A program made the position numbers and the translations under genes. From an uncultured Cyclobacteriaceae bacterium (lineage in GTDB: Bacteria; Bacteroidota; Bacteroidia; Cytophagales; Cyclobacteriaceae), in the NCBI GenBank assembly GCA_937146645.1, contig CAKZRQ010000023.1, positions 22,397 through 86,396 on the forward strand: a stretch of DNA of 64,000 nt, in the 5' to 3' direction. Positions 16,075 through 24,997 of this stretch are shown one piece after another. The number at the start of each line of letters is the position of its first letter. The stretch's first letter is position 1. The notes beneath the pieces are model-generated. The model saw nothing but the letters and a program-made list of their open reading frames with translations. It did no database searches and was not told where the DNA came from.

Positions 16075-19029
16075 ATGAGAATAGGATTAGTGCGTGGAAT
16101 GACGATTGCTTTGCTGGCATTTATTTTTTCTGCAAGTCAGGTGGAGCGAAAGGATTCTGTTTTTGATCCTCTTAAATCCTTATCCCCAATTGATCAAGAA
16201 GTCTGGGTTGATTCTACGCTAAAAAGCATGGATTTCGATCAACAGTTGGGTCAGCTTTTTATGGTGGCAGCCTATTCGAACAAAGGAGAAGCGCATGTCA
16301 ATGCTATCCGAAAACTAGTGAAAGAAGAGAATCTTGGCGGTTTAATTTTCTTTCAAGGTGGCCCAGCTCGACAAGCCAGACTAACCAATTTATATCAAGC
16401 TGAAGCCAAAACCCCACTTTTAATTGCTATGGACGCAGAGTGGGGGTTGGGAATGCGTTTTGATTCCATTCCAGATTTTCCGAAAGCGATGACACTTGGA
16501 GCCATTCAGGATGAAAGCCTTATCTACCAAATGGGAGAAGAGATGGCCCGACAGTTTAAGGAGATAGGTATGCATATCAATTTTGGTCCGGTTGTCGATG
16601 TGAATTCCAATCCTAATAACCCGGTTATAGGATATCGGGCTTTTGGTGAAAATCCGGAGCAGGTCGCCTCGAAAGGAATAGCTTACGTGAAGGGCCTACA
16701 GGACAATGGAGTCATTGCAAATGCTAAGCATTTCCCGGGACATGGGGATACACAAACGGACAGTCATTATTCATTACCCGTCATTAAACATTCAAAAGAA
16801 AGAATTGAGACCGTAGATCTATATCCCTACCAGCAGCTATTTAAGGAAAATTTAATGTCAGTGATGGTTGCTCATCTGAACATTCCAAGCTTGGATAATG
16901 GATCTGGGAGGCCTACAAGCTTGAGCAAACCTGTTGTGACGGATTTATTACAACAGAAAATGGGGTTTGAGGGATTGATTTTTACAGATGCGCTGAATAT
17001 GAAAGGGGTAGCTGATAAGTTCCCGCCTGGTGTTGTGGATGTGGAGGCGCTTGTCGCAGGCAATGACGTACTTCTTTACTCTATGAACGTCCCTAGGGCA
17101 AAACAGGAAATAAAGAAGGCAATCGAAGAAGGTAGAATTTCTAAAGCTGAGGTATTGCGAAGAGTAAGAAAGATTCTCAAGGCGAAGTACTGGGTTGGGC
17201 TAAATGAAAAGAAGTCCATTAGTACTGAGGAGCTGGCAGCCAGAATATATACTCCCAAAACTGAAGCCCTGATAGAAGAGCTGTATGCTGGAGCCATTAC
17301 TCTCGCTTCCAACAAGGGTAATATTCTACCATTCAAGCAACTGGACTTGAAGAATTTTGCAAGTCTGACGATTGGCGGAAATGGAGGTGAATTCACGAGC
17401 TATCTTGATAAGTATGCCGATTTTGATCATTTCTCAGTAAAAAAGGGAGCTGGAGCTTCCTCTAATCAGAGTTTGATTAAGAAGCTGGATAACCATGATG
17501 TGGTAGTGGTTGGAGTGATGGGGATAAGTAACAGCCCCAGAAGAAATTTTGGGGTTTCTGAGTCAGATGCTGATCTAATTCGTGAGCTTCAAAAAACACA
17601 TAAGGTGATTACCGTTCTTTTTGGAAATGCCTATTCGGCACAATACTTCGAAGATGCAGAACAGTTAGTCTTAGCTTACGAAAACAATAAGTTTACAAGA
17701 AGCTTGGTGCCGCAGATTTTGTTTGGAGGTAGACCTGCCCAAGGCATTCTTCCCGTGACTGTCAGTGAAAATATGGTTCAGGGAATTGGAGGTTATTTAG
17801 GAGATATGAATCGACTTGCCTTTGCGAAGCCAGAGACCGTAGGTATGAGTTCGGAGAAGCTGGATAAGATTGATGAGGTCGCCAAGAAGATGATTAGGAT
17901 CCAGGCATCACCCGGGGCACATGTACTTGTCGCTAAAGAGGGTAAGGTAATTTTTGAAAGATCTTATGGTCAGCAGGAATATAAGAACTCCCCAAAGATA
18001 TCCTCTGAAACCGTTTGGGATCTTGCCTCAATTACCAAAGTTCTAGCCACTACCCAAGCAGTGATGTTTTTGGTGAGTCGGGGAGAACTGGACATGAGTA
18101 AAACTCTTGGAGATTATTTACCAGAGCTAAGAGGTACGAATAAGGCCAATATGATTTTGAGTGACGTGATGGCTCACGAGGCCGGCTTAAAGGCTTACAT
18201 TCCTCACTATGCGAAGACCGTTAAAGACGGAAATTGGAAAAGAGATTATTATCAAGAGAATTCAGTCCCTGGTTTCTCCCAACCAGTTTCAAATCGGATG
18301 TATGGGGCAGATTTCTTAAGAGATAGTATTTGGACTTGGACAGTAGATTCCGAATTGAACTATAAGCCTAGGGGAGCGAGAAAGCATCGATACCGTTATT
18401 CCGACCTTACTATGTACTTTATGCAGGCAGTTGTTGAGAAGGTAGTGAATCAACCTATGGATGAGTTTTTAGATCAAAATGTCTATAGTCCACTTGGACT
18501 AACGACCATGACTTTTAACCCTCATAAGAAAATACCCCTCGAGCAAATTGCTCCAACTGAAGATGATGTGGTATTTCGAAAGAGGCAAGTGAGAGGATAT
18601 GTTCATGATCCGGGTGCTGCAATGTACGGTGGTGTAGCTGGGCATGCTGGGTTATTTGGTAAGGGCATGGACTTGGCAGTAATGATGCAAATGATGCTGA
18701 ATAAAGGGTACTATGGAGATGTTTATCTAATGCGTCCTGGAGTGATTTCTACGTTCACGAAACGACAGTCTACCCAAAGCCGGAGAGGTTGGGGCTGGGA
18801 TAAACCTAAGCCTGAAAAAGATGACGGCGGATCTGCTGGAGATCTCGCCCCAAAAAGTACCTTCGGCCATACAGGTTTTACGGGTACATGTACCTGGGCT
18901 GATCCAGAAAATGAATTGATCTATATTTTTCTCTCCAATAGGGTTTACCCTGATGGAAACAATAAAAGGTTGCTACGTGAGGAAATTCGTACAGAAATCC
19001 ATGACCTCGTTTATGAGGCCATGGAGTAA
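16075..19029 (+). CDS. Fusion of GH3 beta-N-acetylglucosaminidase (NagZ-like) and serine beta-lactamase/esterase
   Basis: A 984-residue two-enzyme protein. Residues of about 45-370 form the GH3 catalytic barrel with the NagZ signature KHFPGHGDTQTDSH near residue 220 and the nucleophile Asp in FTDALNMKG. Residues 390-575 resemble the GH3 C-terminal domain. From about 590 onward comes a class C beta-lactamase-like domain: SxxK in LASITKVL, a YSDLT tyrosine motif in place of YxN, and HTGFTG as the KTG equivalent. NagZ-type enzymes remove GlcNAc from muropeptides; the second domain may be a D,D-carboxypeptidase or esterase. A hydrophobic N terminus (TIALLAFIFSASQV) suggests export. The likely role is cell-wall recycling (inference). 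Confidence 0.9.
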   Translation: MRIGLVRGMTIALLAFIFSASQVERKDSVFDPLKSLSPIDQEVWVDSTLKSMDFDQQLGQLFMVAAYSNKGEAHVNAIRKLVKEENLGGLIFFQGGPARQARLTNLYQAEAKTPLLIAMDAEWGLGMRFDSIPDFPKAMTLGAIQDESLIYQMGEEMARQFKEIGMHINFGPVVDVNSNPNNPVIGYRAFGENPEQVASKGIAYVKGLQDNGVIANAKHFPGHGDTQTDSHYSLPVIKHSKERIETVDLYPYQQLFKENLMSVMVAHLNIPSLDNGSGRPTSLSKPVVTDLLQQKMGFEGLIFTDALNMKGVADKFPPGVVDVEALVAGNDVLLYSMNVPRAKQEIKKAIEEGRISKAEVLRRVRKILKAKYWVGLNEKKSISTEELAARIYTPKTEALIEELYAGAITLASNKGNILPFKQLDLKNFASLTIGGNGGEFTSYLDKYADFDHFSVKKGAGASSNQSLIKKLDNHDVVVVGVMGISNSPRRNFGVSESDADLIRELQKTHKVITVLFGNAYSAQYFEDAEQLVLAYENNKFTRSLVPQILFGGRPAQGILPVTVSENMVQGIGGYLGDMNRLAFAKPETVGMSSEKLDKIDEVAKKMIRIQASPGAHVLVAKEGKVIFERSYGQQEYKNSPKISSETVWDLASITKVLATTQAVMFLVSRGELDMSKTLGDYLPELRGTNKANMILSDVMAHEAGLKAYIPHYAKTVKDGNWKRDYYQENSVPGFSQPVSNRMYGADFLRDSIWTWTVDSELNYKPRGARKHRYRYSDLTMYFMQAVVEKVVNQPMDEFLDQNVYSPLGLTTMTFNPHKKIPLEQIAPTEDDVVFRKRQVRGYVHDPGAAMYGGVAGHAGLFGKGMDLAVMMQMMLNKGYYGDVYLMRPGVISTFTKRQSTQSRRGWGWDKPKPEKDDGGSAGDLAPKSTFGHTGFTGTCTWADPENELIYIFLSNRVYPDGNNKRLLREEIRTEIHDLVYEAME

Positions 19030-19041
19030 GTAACATCCGAT

Positions 19042-20187
19042 TTATTTTTTTAAGATTTCTCTTGAAATCACGAGTTTTTGGATCTCCGAAGTTCCTTCGC
19101 CTATTGTGCAAAGCTTGGCATCACGGTAGTACTTTTCAACCGGATAATCCTTGGTAAATCCGTAGCCACCAAAAATCTGTACTGCTTCATTAGAAACTGA
19201 AACCGAAACTTCCGATGCATAATACTTGGCCTGAGCTCCTGCAAGGGTTACTTTTTCTCCTCTATTTTTTAAATCGGCAGCTTTAAAAGTCAAAAGGCTT
19301 GCGGCTTCTACTTGGGTAGCCATGTCTGCCAGTTTAAAGGAGATACCCTGGAATTTAGAAATCGGCTGATTGAATTGATGCCTTTCTTTAGAGTATTGGA
19401 TGGATGCTTCTAGTGCTCCTTCAGCTATTCCCAGTGACAGGGCAGCAATTGATATTCTGCCTCCATCCAGTATCTTCATCGATTGGATGAACCCTTCACC
19501 AATTTCACCTAGAACCTGACTCTCATGAACCTTACAATCTGTGAAAATCATCTCCGCTGTTTCTGAGCAACGCATCCCCAGTTTATCTTCTTTCCGACCT
19601 CCCTCGAATCCAGGAGTACCTCTCTCGATCACAAAGGCTGTCATTCCATGTGAATCTCCCACCTCTCCAGTTCTCGCAATTACCACGGCTATATCTCCAG
19701 AAACACCATGGGTAATAAAATTCTTCGCACCATTTAGAATCCAGTAATCACCTTCTTTTTTAGCAACTGTTCGCATATTGCCGGCATCAGAACCTGTATT
19801 TGGTTCCGTCAGGCCCCAAGCTCCGAGCCATTCACAAGTAGCAAGTTTAGGCAGATATTTTTGCTTTTGTTCCTCACTCCCAAACATCAGGATATGGTTG
19901 GAACAGAGAGAATTATGAGCTGCCATTGATAACCCGACTCCAGGATCAAGCTTGGCTAATTCACTGATGGCAGTTACATATTCAAAGTATCCAAAACCAG
20001 AGCCTCCATATTCTGTAGGGATCAAAACTCCCATAAGACCCAACTCACCTAGCTTCTTGAATAATTCCAGAGGGAAGGTCTGGTTATCGTCCCAATCATT
20101 TCTGAAAGGAGTGATTTCTTTAGCTCCAAAGTCTCTGATCATGTCAGCGATCATCCGCTGATTTTCATTTTGATCTACGTTAAACAT
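19042..20187 (-). CDS. Acyl-CoA dehydrogenase
   Basis: FAD-dependent alpha,beta-dehydrogenation of acyl-CoA thioesters, first step of beta-oxidation or of branched-chain amino-acid breakdown. Family blocks are intact: GLTEPNTGSDAG (FAD/substrate binding), WILNGAKNFITHG, KLGMRCSETAEMIFTDC, QIFGGYGFTKDYPVEKYYRDAKL and the C-terminal IGEGTSEIQ with the catalytic-base glutamate of the short-chain branch. 381 residues is typical. It stands alone on the minus strand, convergent with the GH3 fusion gene. Chain-length preference cannot be read from sequence. Confidence 0.95.
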   Translation of the reverse strand: MFNVDQNENQRMIADMIRDFGAKEITPFRNDWDDNQTFPLELFKKLGELGLMGVLIPTEYGGSGFGYFEYVTAISELAKLDPGVGLSMAAHNSLCSNHILMFGSEEQKQKYLPKLATCEWLGAWGLTEPNTGSDAGNMRTVAKKEGDYWILNGAKNFITHGVSGDIAVVIARTGEVGDSHGMTAFVIERGTPGFEGGRKEDKLGMRCSETAEMIFTDCKVHESQVLGEIGEGFIQSMKILDGGRISIAALSLGIAEGALEASIQYSKERHQFNQPISKFQGISFKLADMATQVEAASLLTFKAADLKNRGEKVTLAGAQAKYYASEVSVSVSNEAVQIFGGYGFTKDYPVEKYYRDAKLCTIGEGTSEIQKLVISREILKK

Positions 20188-20213
20188 GTATTTTTATTTG
20201 GGTTTATTGATTG

Positions 20214-20242
20214 TAAACCTAAAGATTCACAATAAGTTTCAA
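20214..20242 (-). promoter_or_regulatory. Candidate promoter for the acyl-CoA dehydrogenase gene
   Basis: On the minus strand TTG (20242-20240) is followed after 18 bases by TAGGTTTA (20221-20214), one mismatch from the Bacteroidota -7 element TAnnTTTG at near-standard spacing. It ends 26 bases before the ATG. The surrounding 20188-20473 region is AT-rich and holds no other recognised feature. Confidence 0.4.
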
Positions 20243-20473
20243 TGTGCCAAAACCTTGTTTTTCTATTAGAATTGGCCATTTTTGAATGTTATTTGGATTT
20301 GTTTTGTAGCTGGCTCAAATAACAAAAGTTTACTTTTTGAATTGTTTGAATCTTAGATAAATCGAGGGTTTGGGATCATTTAAAAAATTTGATGATCGGA
20401 AAAAATAGGGCTTATGCCGTATGTTCTACCTCTTCTATGATTTCTAAGTTTGATTTAATTAACTCCTGCAATT

Positions 20474-20755
20474 GTGTTTTTTGGAATTACTTTTTTTGAA
20501 TGGTCAATAATTAGCTTTCTAGCATTAATGGTGCTGTCAGGGCTTTTTTTTCTTCACTTTTTACTGATTCAGGAATTTGTCAAACAGAATAAGGCACAAA
20601 AATCAAGGATTAAAGCCATGCAGAAGCAAGTTGATATTGAGGTTAGTCGAACGATGGGTCTTAATTCTAAAAACCACCAACTTGACAGATTGAGCAAGAA
20701 GTCTGGTCTGCATATGGCTCCAAAGAATCTAGCACCTGATTTAAAATCGGAATAA
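20474..20755 (+). CDS. Small single-pass membrane protein of unknown function
   Basis: A 93-residue open frame beginning at GTG, with no in-frame ATG before residue 19. Residues 9-32 form one strongly hydrophobic helix. The rest is basic and probably helical (QNKAQKSRIKAMQKQVDIEVSRTMGLNSKNHQ). I do not recognise a family. The next gene starts one base after its stop, so if real the two are translationally coupled. The absence of an ATG start lowers confidence. Confidence 0.5.
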   Translation: MFFGITFFEWSIISFLALMVLSGLFFLHFLLIQEFVKQNKAQKSRIKAMQKQVDIEVSRTMGLNSKNHQLDRLSKKSGLHMAPKNLAPDLKSE

Positions 20756-20756
20756 T

Positions 20757-21317
20757 TTGAATGGAACTGCATACGTCTTTTTGAATCGAAAAGGAGCAGG
20801 AGGACTGGGGCATGTAGGCTGTGCCTTCTTACTTAGAAATGGGATGGTAAGATGCTGTTCAACTGAAAATCAAGTAGGACACCCTTTTACTTCCGCCCCT
20901 TACAAAGGATTCTGGACAGAAGACTGTTTCAATAATTTCAGCTCAATTGTAAGCGTTTTTCAACGCAGTAAAACCGTAGTGATTCCTCCAGGAGCTAAGG
21001 CTAGCAATGGATTTGATTTGGAGCCAGGGACATACCATAGTGATCCATACACTGAATGGAAAAGATTGGATGTTTCTAATGTGAACCCAGAACAAGCCAC
21101 CTGGATGATGAATAAACGGAGCCTAGAAGCTTATAGCCTGCCTGATAGAAACTGCGAGAATGATGTATACGACATACTTCATGATGAAGGAAGCGGTTAT
21201 GGAATTACCGCGAATAGTTTTGCCAGCCGCATTTATATAGGCTGGGTTCAAACTGCTTTTGGCCCCAATATGTGGTTTGACAATAATATTGGGGCCTCAG
21301 CTCATGGATATCTCTAA
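20757..21317 (+). CDS. Uncharacterised protein, possible permuted NlpC/P60 (LRAT-like) hydrolase
   Basis: A 186-residue protein starting at TTG, one base after the stop of the small membrane protein gene. Two local motifs suggest a circularly permuted papain-like fold: an N-terminal GLGHVGCAF with His19, and RNCENDVYDIL with Cys133, reminiscent of the Asn-Cys-Glu of LRAT-type enzymes. Such folds include amidases, thioesterases and toxins. There is no signal peptide. This is a motif-level guess; no full family alignment is visible by eye. It ends exactly where the convergent gene at 21318 ends. Confidence 0.55.
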   Translation: MNGTAYVFLNRKGAGGLGHVGCAFLLRNGMVRCCSTENQVGHPFTSAPYKGFWTEDCFNNFSSIVSVFQRSKTVVIPPGAKASNGFDLEPGTYHSDPYTEWKRLDVSNVNPEQATWMMNKRSLEAYSLPDRNCENDVYDILHDEGSGYGITANSFASRIYIGWVQTAFGPNMWFDNNIGASAHGYL

Positions 21318-24300
21318 TTAATCTTGAAGTTTCTCAAACTCAGATTTTATTTCCTCAAAGTCTCTTTGGAGCTCTTCTAACCTCTCATATGCATCCTGTC
21401 CCGGCTTTTGATCAGCTCTTCCAATCATGGAGTACAGGTATCTCGTTTGATCATTTAGCATAGGCTGCATGTACGTTCCTTTCGGAGTAACTACTCGGTA
21501 ATAAAGCTCTTCTAACTCCTGCTTTTTGATTTTTACCTGATCACTACTTTGTTCCATTTCAATGGCAGACTCCATTTCTTCCTTTTGCTCATCCATGGCT
21601 GCGATAAGCTTGCTGATCTCATCTCTAAACTCTTGGATTTCCAGAGCTAACTCTTCTTGAGCAGCTACGTCTTCGTCATTAACCAGAGTTATTCTTGGAT
21701 CTAAAATGACCTCAAAAGGTTTCTCCTGTACTTCTCCTTCAGAAATGAGCCTGGCAACATAAGTTCCAGTTGAAACCATTGGTCCATTGCCAGAATAGGC
21801 TCTTTCAGGATTTTTATCCCAACCTCCATGATGTCTCATATTCCATTTGAATCGATTGATCCCTTTCTCATTTGGAAGACCCGATGCAGCTGGAGGATTC
21901 CGGAATTCGGTGCTCATATCTCGCTCTGTATCCACTTCCTCTTTCTTTTGATTTGGTTCAAAAGCGCGAATGAGATCGCCTCCTTCATCTAAGATTTCTA
22001 ATCTCAGGTCATCTGATTTCTCTGAAAGATAAAAGTCGATAGTAGCTCCACTGCCAGGATATTCCGGGCCATTTTTTTCGCTTCTTGCTCCCATCCTGTT
22101 TCTGGTGGCTTCCTGAATATCAAAGAGGGCCAAATTCTCGTTATCAAGATCTGCCAATCCTCTAAGGCTGATTAGGTTATCCATAATCCAAAAACCTCTA
22201 CCCATGGTAGACATCACCAAATCATTCTGATGGACTTTCAAATCTGTAATAGGAGTAACTGGTAAGTTGCTTTGGAAAGCGGACCAGTTTTTACCATCAT
22301 CCATCGAAACGAAAAGTCCGAATTCCGTACCCGCATAAAGAACACCTTCTTTCTCAGGGTCCTCGCGAATTACCCGAGTGGGATAATCTGAAGGAATTCC
22401 ATTTTCACCAGTACTTAAGAGTTCCCAGGTTTGACCATAATCTTCTGTTTTATAGATATAGGGGGCGTAATCATTAAGCTGATAACGCAGTACTGCTACA
22501 TAAGCTTTCGCTGGGTTATGAGGAGAAGGTTCCACAGCATCCACTCGTCCACCAACCGGCATATCTGGTGTCACATCTTCCCAGTTTTTGCCCCCATCCT
22601 TGGTGACATGGACAGGCCCATCATTCGCACCAACCCAGATTAGACCTTCCTCAAGCTTGGATTCCCGGATGGCATAAATTGTACTGTAATACTCTTCTCC
22701 AGTCACGTCACGAGTGATTGGAGACCCAGGAACAACCTGCTTATCTGAATCAAATGCAGTCAAATCTGGTGAGATGATCTCCCAAGTTTTTCCATCATCC
22801 ATCGTCTTATGTACATACTGGGAAGTATGGTAAACCACATCTGGATTATGGGGAGAAACATGGATTGGAGCCACTCTTTGGAATCTGAATTTTAAGTCTT
22901 TTGGATTGTGCCCATAGATGTTTGTGGCGCCCACATAATATTGAAGCTCCTGGCCAGTTCTTTTGTCGTAAACTCCAAAACGACCCTTACAATTTGAATA
23001 GACGATGTTTGGATTTCCTGGCTTTGGGACGGCAGGTCCAGTTTCACATCCACCAGTGTTTAGAATGTAGGAATTACTTCCGGCCTGAACACTAATGGGT
23101 GGCATGCTTGGAACCGCAACCGTGCTATAATTATCCTGCTGACCGGCATAGAGATAATAGGGATATTGATCATCCACTTCTACCTGATAAAGCTCAGCGG
23201 TTGGCTGATTGAATTGAGTGGACCAGGTTCTACCATTATTGATCGTCACATTGGCCCCACCGTCATTCGCTTGAACCCATATGGTAGTGTCATTTGGATT
23301 TATCCAAATATCATGGTTATCCCCGTGAGGCGTTGAAAGTCTCTCCCAGTTTTTCCCTCCATCATAAGATCTTAAGAATCGTAGAGAGTTGTTGTACACT
23401 GTATTTGCGTCTAGCGGATTTGCGTAAATGTTGGTGTAGTAGAAAGGACGATTCGTCAGGTTTGGGTTATCTGAAACAAACTCCCAGCTTTCGCCTCGAT
23501 CATTTGATCGATAGAGCCCACCCTGTTCTTCAGAGGCTTCAATATTTGCATAAACCACATCCGGATCTGCGGGTGAAACCGCAAAGTCGATTTTACCAGT
23601 AAGGGCGGTAGGAAGTCCATTTTCTAATTTCGTCCAGGATTCACCACCATCGGTAGATTTATACACCCCACCTTCAGTGGACCCCGAGATGATCGTCCAG
23701 GGCTTTCTCTCTCCTCTCCATGCACCGATGTACAATGTATTCGGGTCATCCGGAGCCATTTCCAAATCGGAAACCCCTACGCTATCCGAGTGATAAAACA
23801 CTTTATCCCATGTCTCACCACCATCAACCGTCTTGAAAACACCTCGCTCCTCATTTTTGCCGAAGGCCTGACCGATTGCAGCCACATAAACGACATCAGG
23901 ATTACCAGGATGAATTTCCACAGAACCGATCTGGCCAGTATTTTCTAAGCCGATTAATTCCCAACTCTTACCCTCATCCGTGGACTTGAATACTCCTTTT
24001 CCCGTGATCACATTTGATCTCAGACCATCTGATCCAGTACCAACATAAATGATATTTGGATCCGGCTGGTAAACGGAAATGGCCCCAATGGATGGCGTTG
24101 GGAAATAGCCGTCAGAAATATTATCCCAAGAATGCCCGAAGTCATCCGTCTTCCAAAGTCCGCCTCCAGTGGCTCCCATGTAAAATGTGTAAGGCTTGGA
24201 TTCTACTCCTTCTACCGCGGTCACCCTTCCTCCGCGCAGTGGTCCTACATTTCGGAAGGAATAGCCATTCAAGAGTTCAGCCATTTCTTGTCCAAATGAC

Positions 24301-24350
24301 AAAGCTGCTAATGAACAAAAGAAGATCGAGAGTATGAATTTCTTAAGCAT
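21318..24350 (-). CDS. Large secreted Asp-box/sortilin-like beta-propeller protein
   Basis: A 1010-residue exported protein (signal peptide ending near LSFGQ). Residues 20-720 carry about ten Asp-box (BNR) turns of the S/D-x-D-x-G-x-x-W type, such as DEGKSWELI, DGGETWDKV, DGGESWTKL, DDGKTWEII and DDGKNWSAF, which predicts one or two large propellers like those of sialidases and VPS10/sortilin. Sialidase catalytic residues are not evident. The C-terminal 200 residues contain a beta domain (DFYLSEKSDDLRLEILDEGGD) and then a Glu/Lys-rich helical tail. Ligand and role are unknown; paralogues of this type are common in Cytophagales. Confidence 0.85.
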   Translation of the reverse strand: MLKKFILSIFFCSLAALSFGQEMAELLNGYSFRNVGPLRGGRVTAVEGVESKPYTFYMGATGGGLWKTDDFGHSWDNISDGYFPTPSIGAISVYQPDPNIIYVGTGSDGLRSNVITGKGVFKSTDEGKSWELIGLENTGQIGSVEIHPGNPDVVYVAAIGQAFGKNEERGVFKTVDGGETWDKVFYHSDSVGVSDLEMAPDDPNTLYIGAWRGERKPWTIISGSTEGGVYKSTDGGESWTKLENGLPTALTGKIDFAVSPADPDVVYANIEASEEQGGLYRSNDRGESWEFVSDNPNLTNRPFYYTNIYANPLDANTVYNNSLRFLRSYDGGKNWERLSTPHGDNHDIWINPNDTTIWVQANDGGANVTINNGRTWSTQFNQPTAELYQVEVDDQYPYYLYAGQQDNYSTVAVPSMPPISVQAGSNSYILNTGGCETGPAVPKPGNPNIVYSNCKGRFGVYDKRTGQELQYYVGATNIYGHNPKDLKFRFQRVAPIHVSPHNPDVVYHTSQYVHKTMDDGKTWEIISPDLTAFDSDKQVVPGSPITRDVTGEEYYSTIYAIRESKLEEGLIWVGANDGPVHVTKDGGKNWEDVTPDMPVGGRVDAVEPSPHNPAKAYVAVLRYQLNDYAPYIYKTEDYGQTWELLSTGENGIPSDYPTRVIREDPEKEGVLYAGTEFGLFVSMDDGKNWSAFQSNLPVTPITDLKVHQNDLVMSTMGRGFWIMDNLISLRGLADLDNENLALFDIQEATRNRMGARSEKNGPEYPGSGATIDFYLSEKSDDLRLEILDEGGDLIRAFEPNQKKEEVDTERDMSTEFRNPPAASGLPNEKGINRFKWNMRHHGGWDKNPERAYSGNGPMVSTGTYVARLISEGEVQEKPFEVILDPRITLVNDEDVAAQEELALEIQEFRDEISKLIAAMDEQKEEMESAIEMEQSSDQVKIKKQELEELYYRVVTPKGTYMQPMLNDQTRYLYSMIGRADQKPGQDAYERLEELQRDFEEIKSEFEKLQD

Positions 24351-24499
24351 AAGGTGGTTTTTAAAGGGCAGAAGTTAGTATCAAAAACTCTAAAAACACA
24401 AGGCTTTTGTGCCAAGAGGTTTTTATGGGCCAAATGGGAGAAGAATCCTATTTTTCGTGGGCATTTCTTATTTTAAATGAGCATTAAAATTTCTTCAAA

Positions 24500-24994
24500 A
24501 TGATCGATGATAACAGAGTACAAGACTTCCATAAAACCTCATTTCAGTTTATCAGTGAGCCATCAGATGTGAATTTCGGAGGTAAGGTTCATGGAGGAAT
24601 GGTGATGAAATGGATTGATCAAGCAGCCTACACCTGTGCAAGAACTTGGGCAGAAAGCTATTGCGTAACTGTTTACGTCGGAGGAATTCGATTTTACAAA
24701 CCGATCAATATTGGCGAAGTCATAAAAATTGATGCGACAGTGATTTACACTGGTAAAACCAGCATTCATATCATGGTGGAGATTTACTCCAGGGGGTTTG
24801 AAGAAAAGGTTTTCGAAAAGAAGACCCACTGCATCATCATCTTTGTATCTGTGGATGATAAAGGTAAACCAAAGCCAGTCAAACCTTGGAAACCCGATAC
24901 TCCACAGGAGAAAAAGTTGGCGGAGTATGCCACAAGGCTAAAAACCTTGAGAGAAACTATTCATAATGAAATGAGACCCTATTTCAACGAGTAG
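24500..24994 (+). CDS. Acyl-CoA thioesterase (hotdog fold, YciA-like)
   Basis: A 164-residue hydrolase of acyl-CoA thioesters. The hotdog-domain signature is clear: GGKVHGGMVMKWIDQAAYTCA with the active-site Asp on the long helix, followed by VGGIRFYKPINIGEVIKIDATVIYTGKTSIHIMVEI. It resembles the YciA/BACH branch in having one hotdog domain and a basic C-terminal tail. It stands alone on the plus strand and converges on the PQQ dehydrogenase gene with a 3-base gap. Confidence 0.9.
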   Translation: MIDDNRVQDFHKTSFQFISEPSDVNFGGKVHGGMVMKWIDQAAYTCARTWAESYCVTVYVGGIRFYKPINIGEVIKIDATVIYTGKTSIHIMVEIYSRGFEEKVFEKKTHCIIIFVSVDDKGKPKPVKPWKPDTPQEKKLAEYATRLKTLRETIHNEMRPYFNE

Positions 24995-24997
24995 AAA

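Noticed and set aside
23294..23602. Plus-strand open frames inside the Asp-box protein gene
   Set aside because: They are shadows of a 1010-residue gene with continuous repeats on the minus strand and show no start context or family features.
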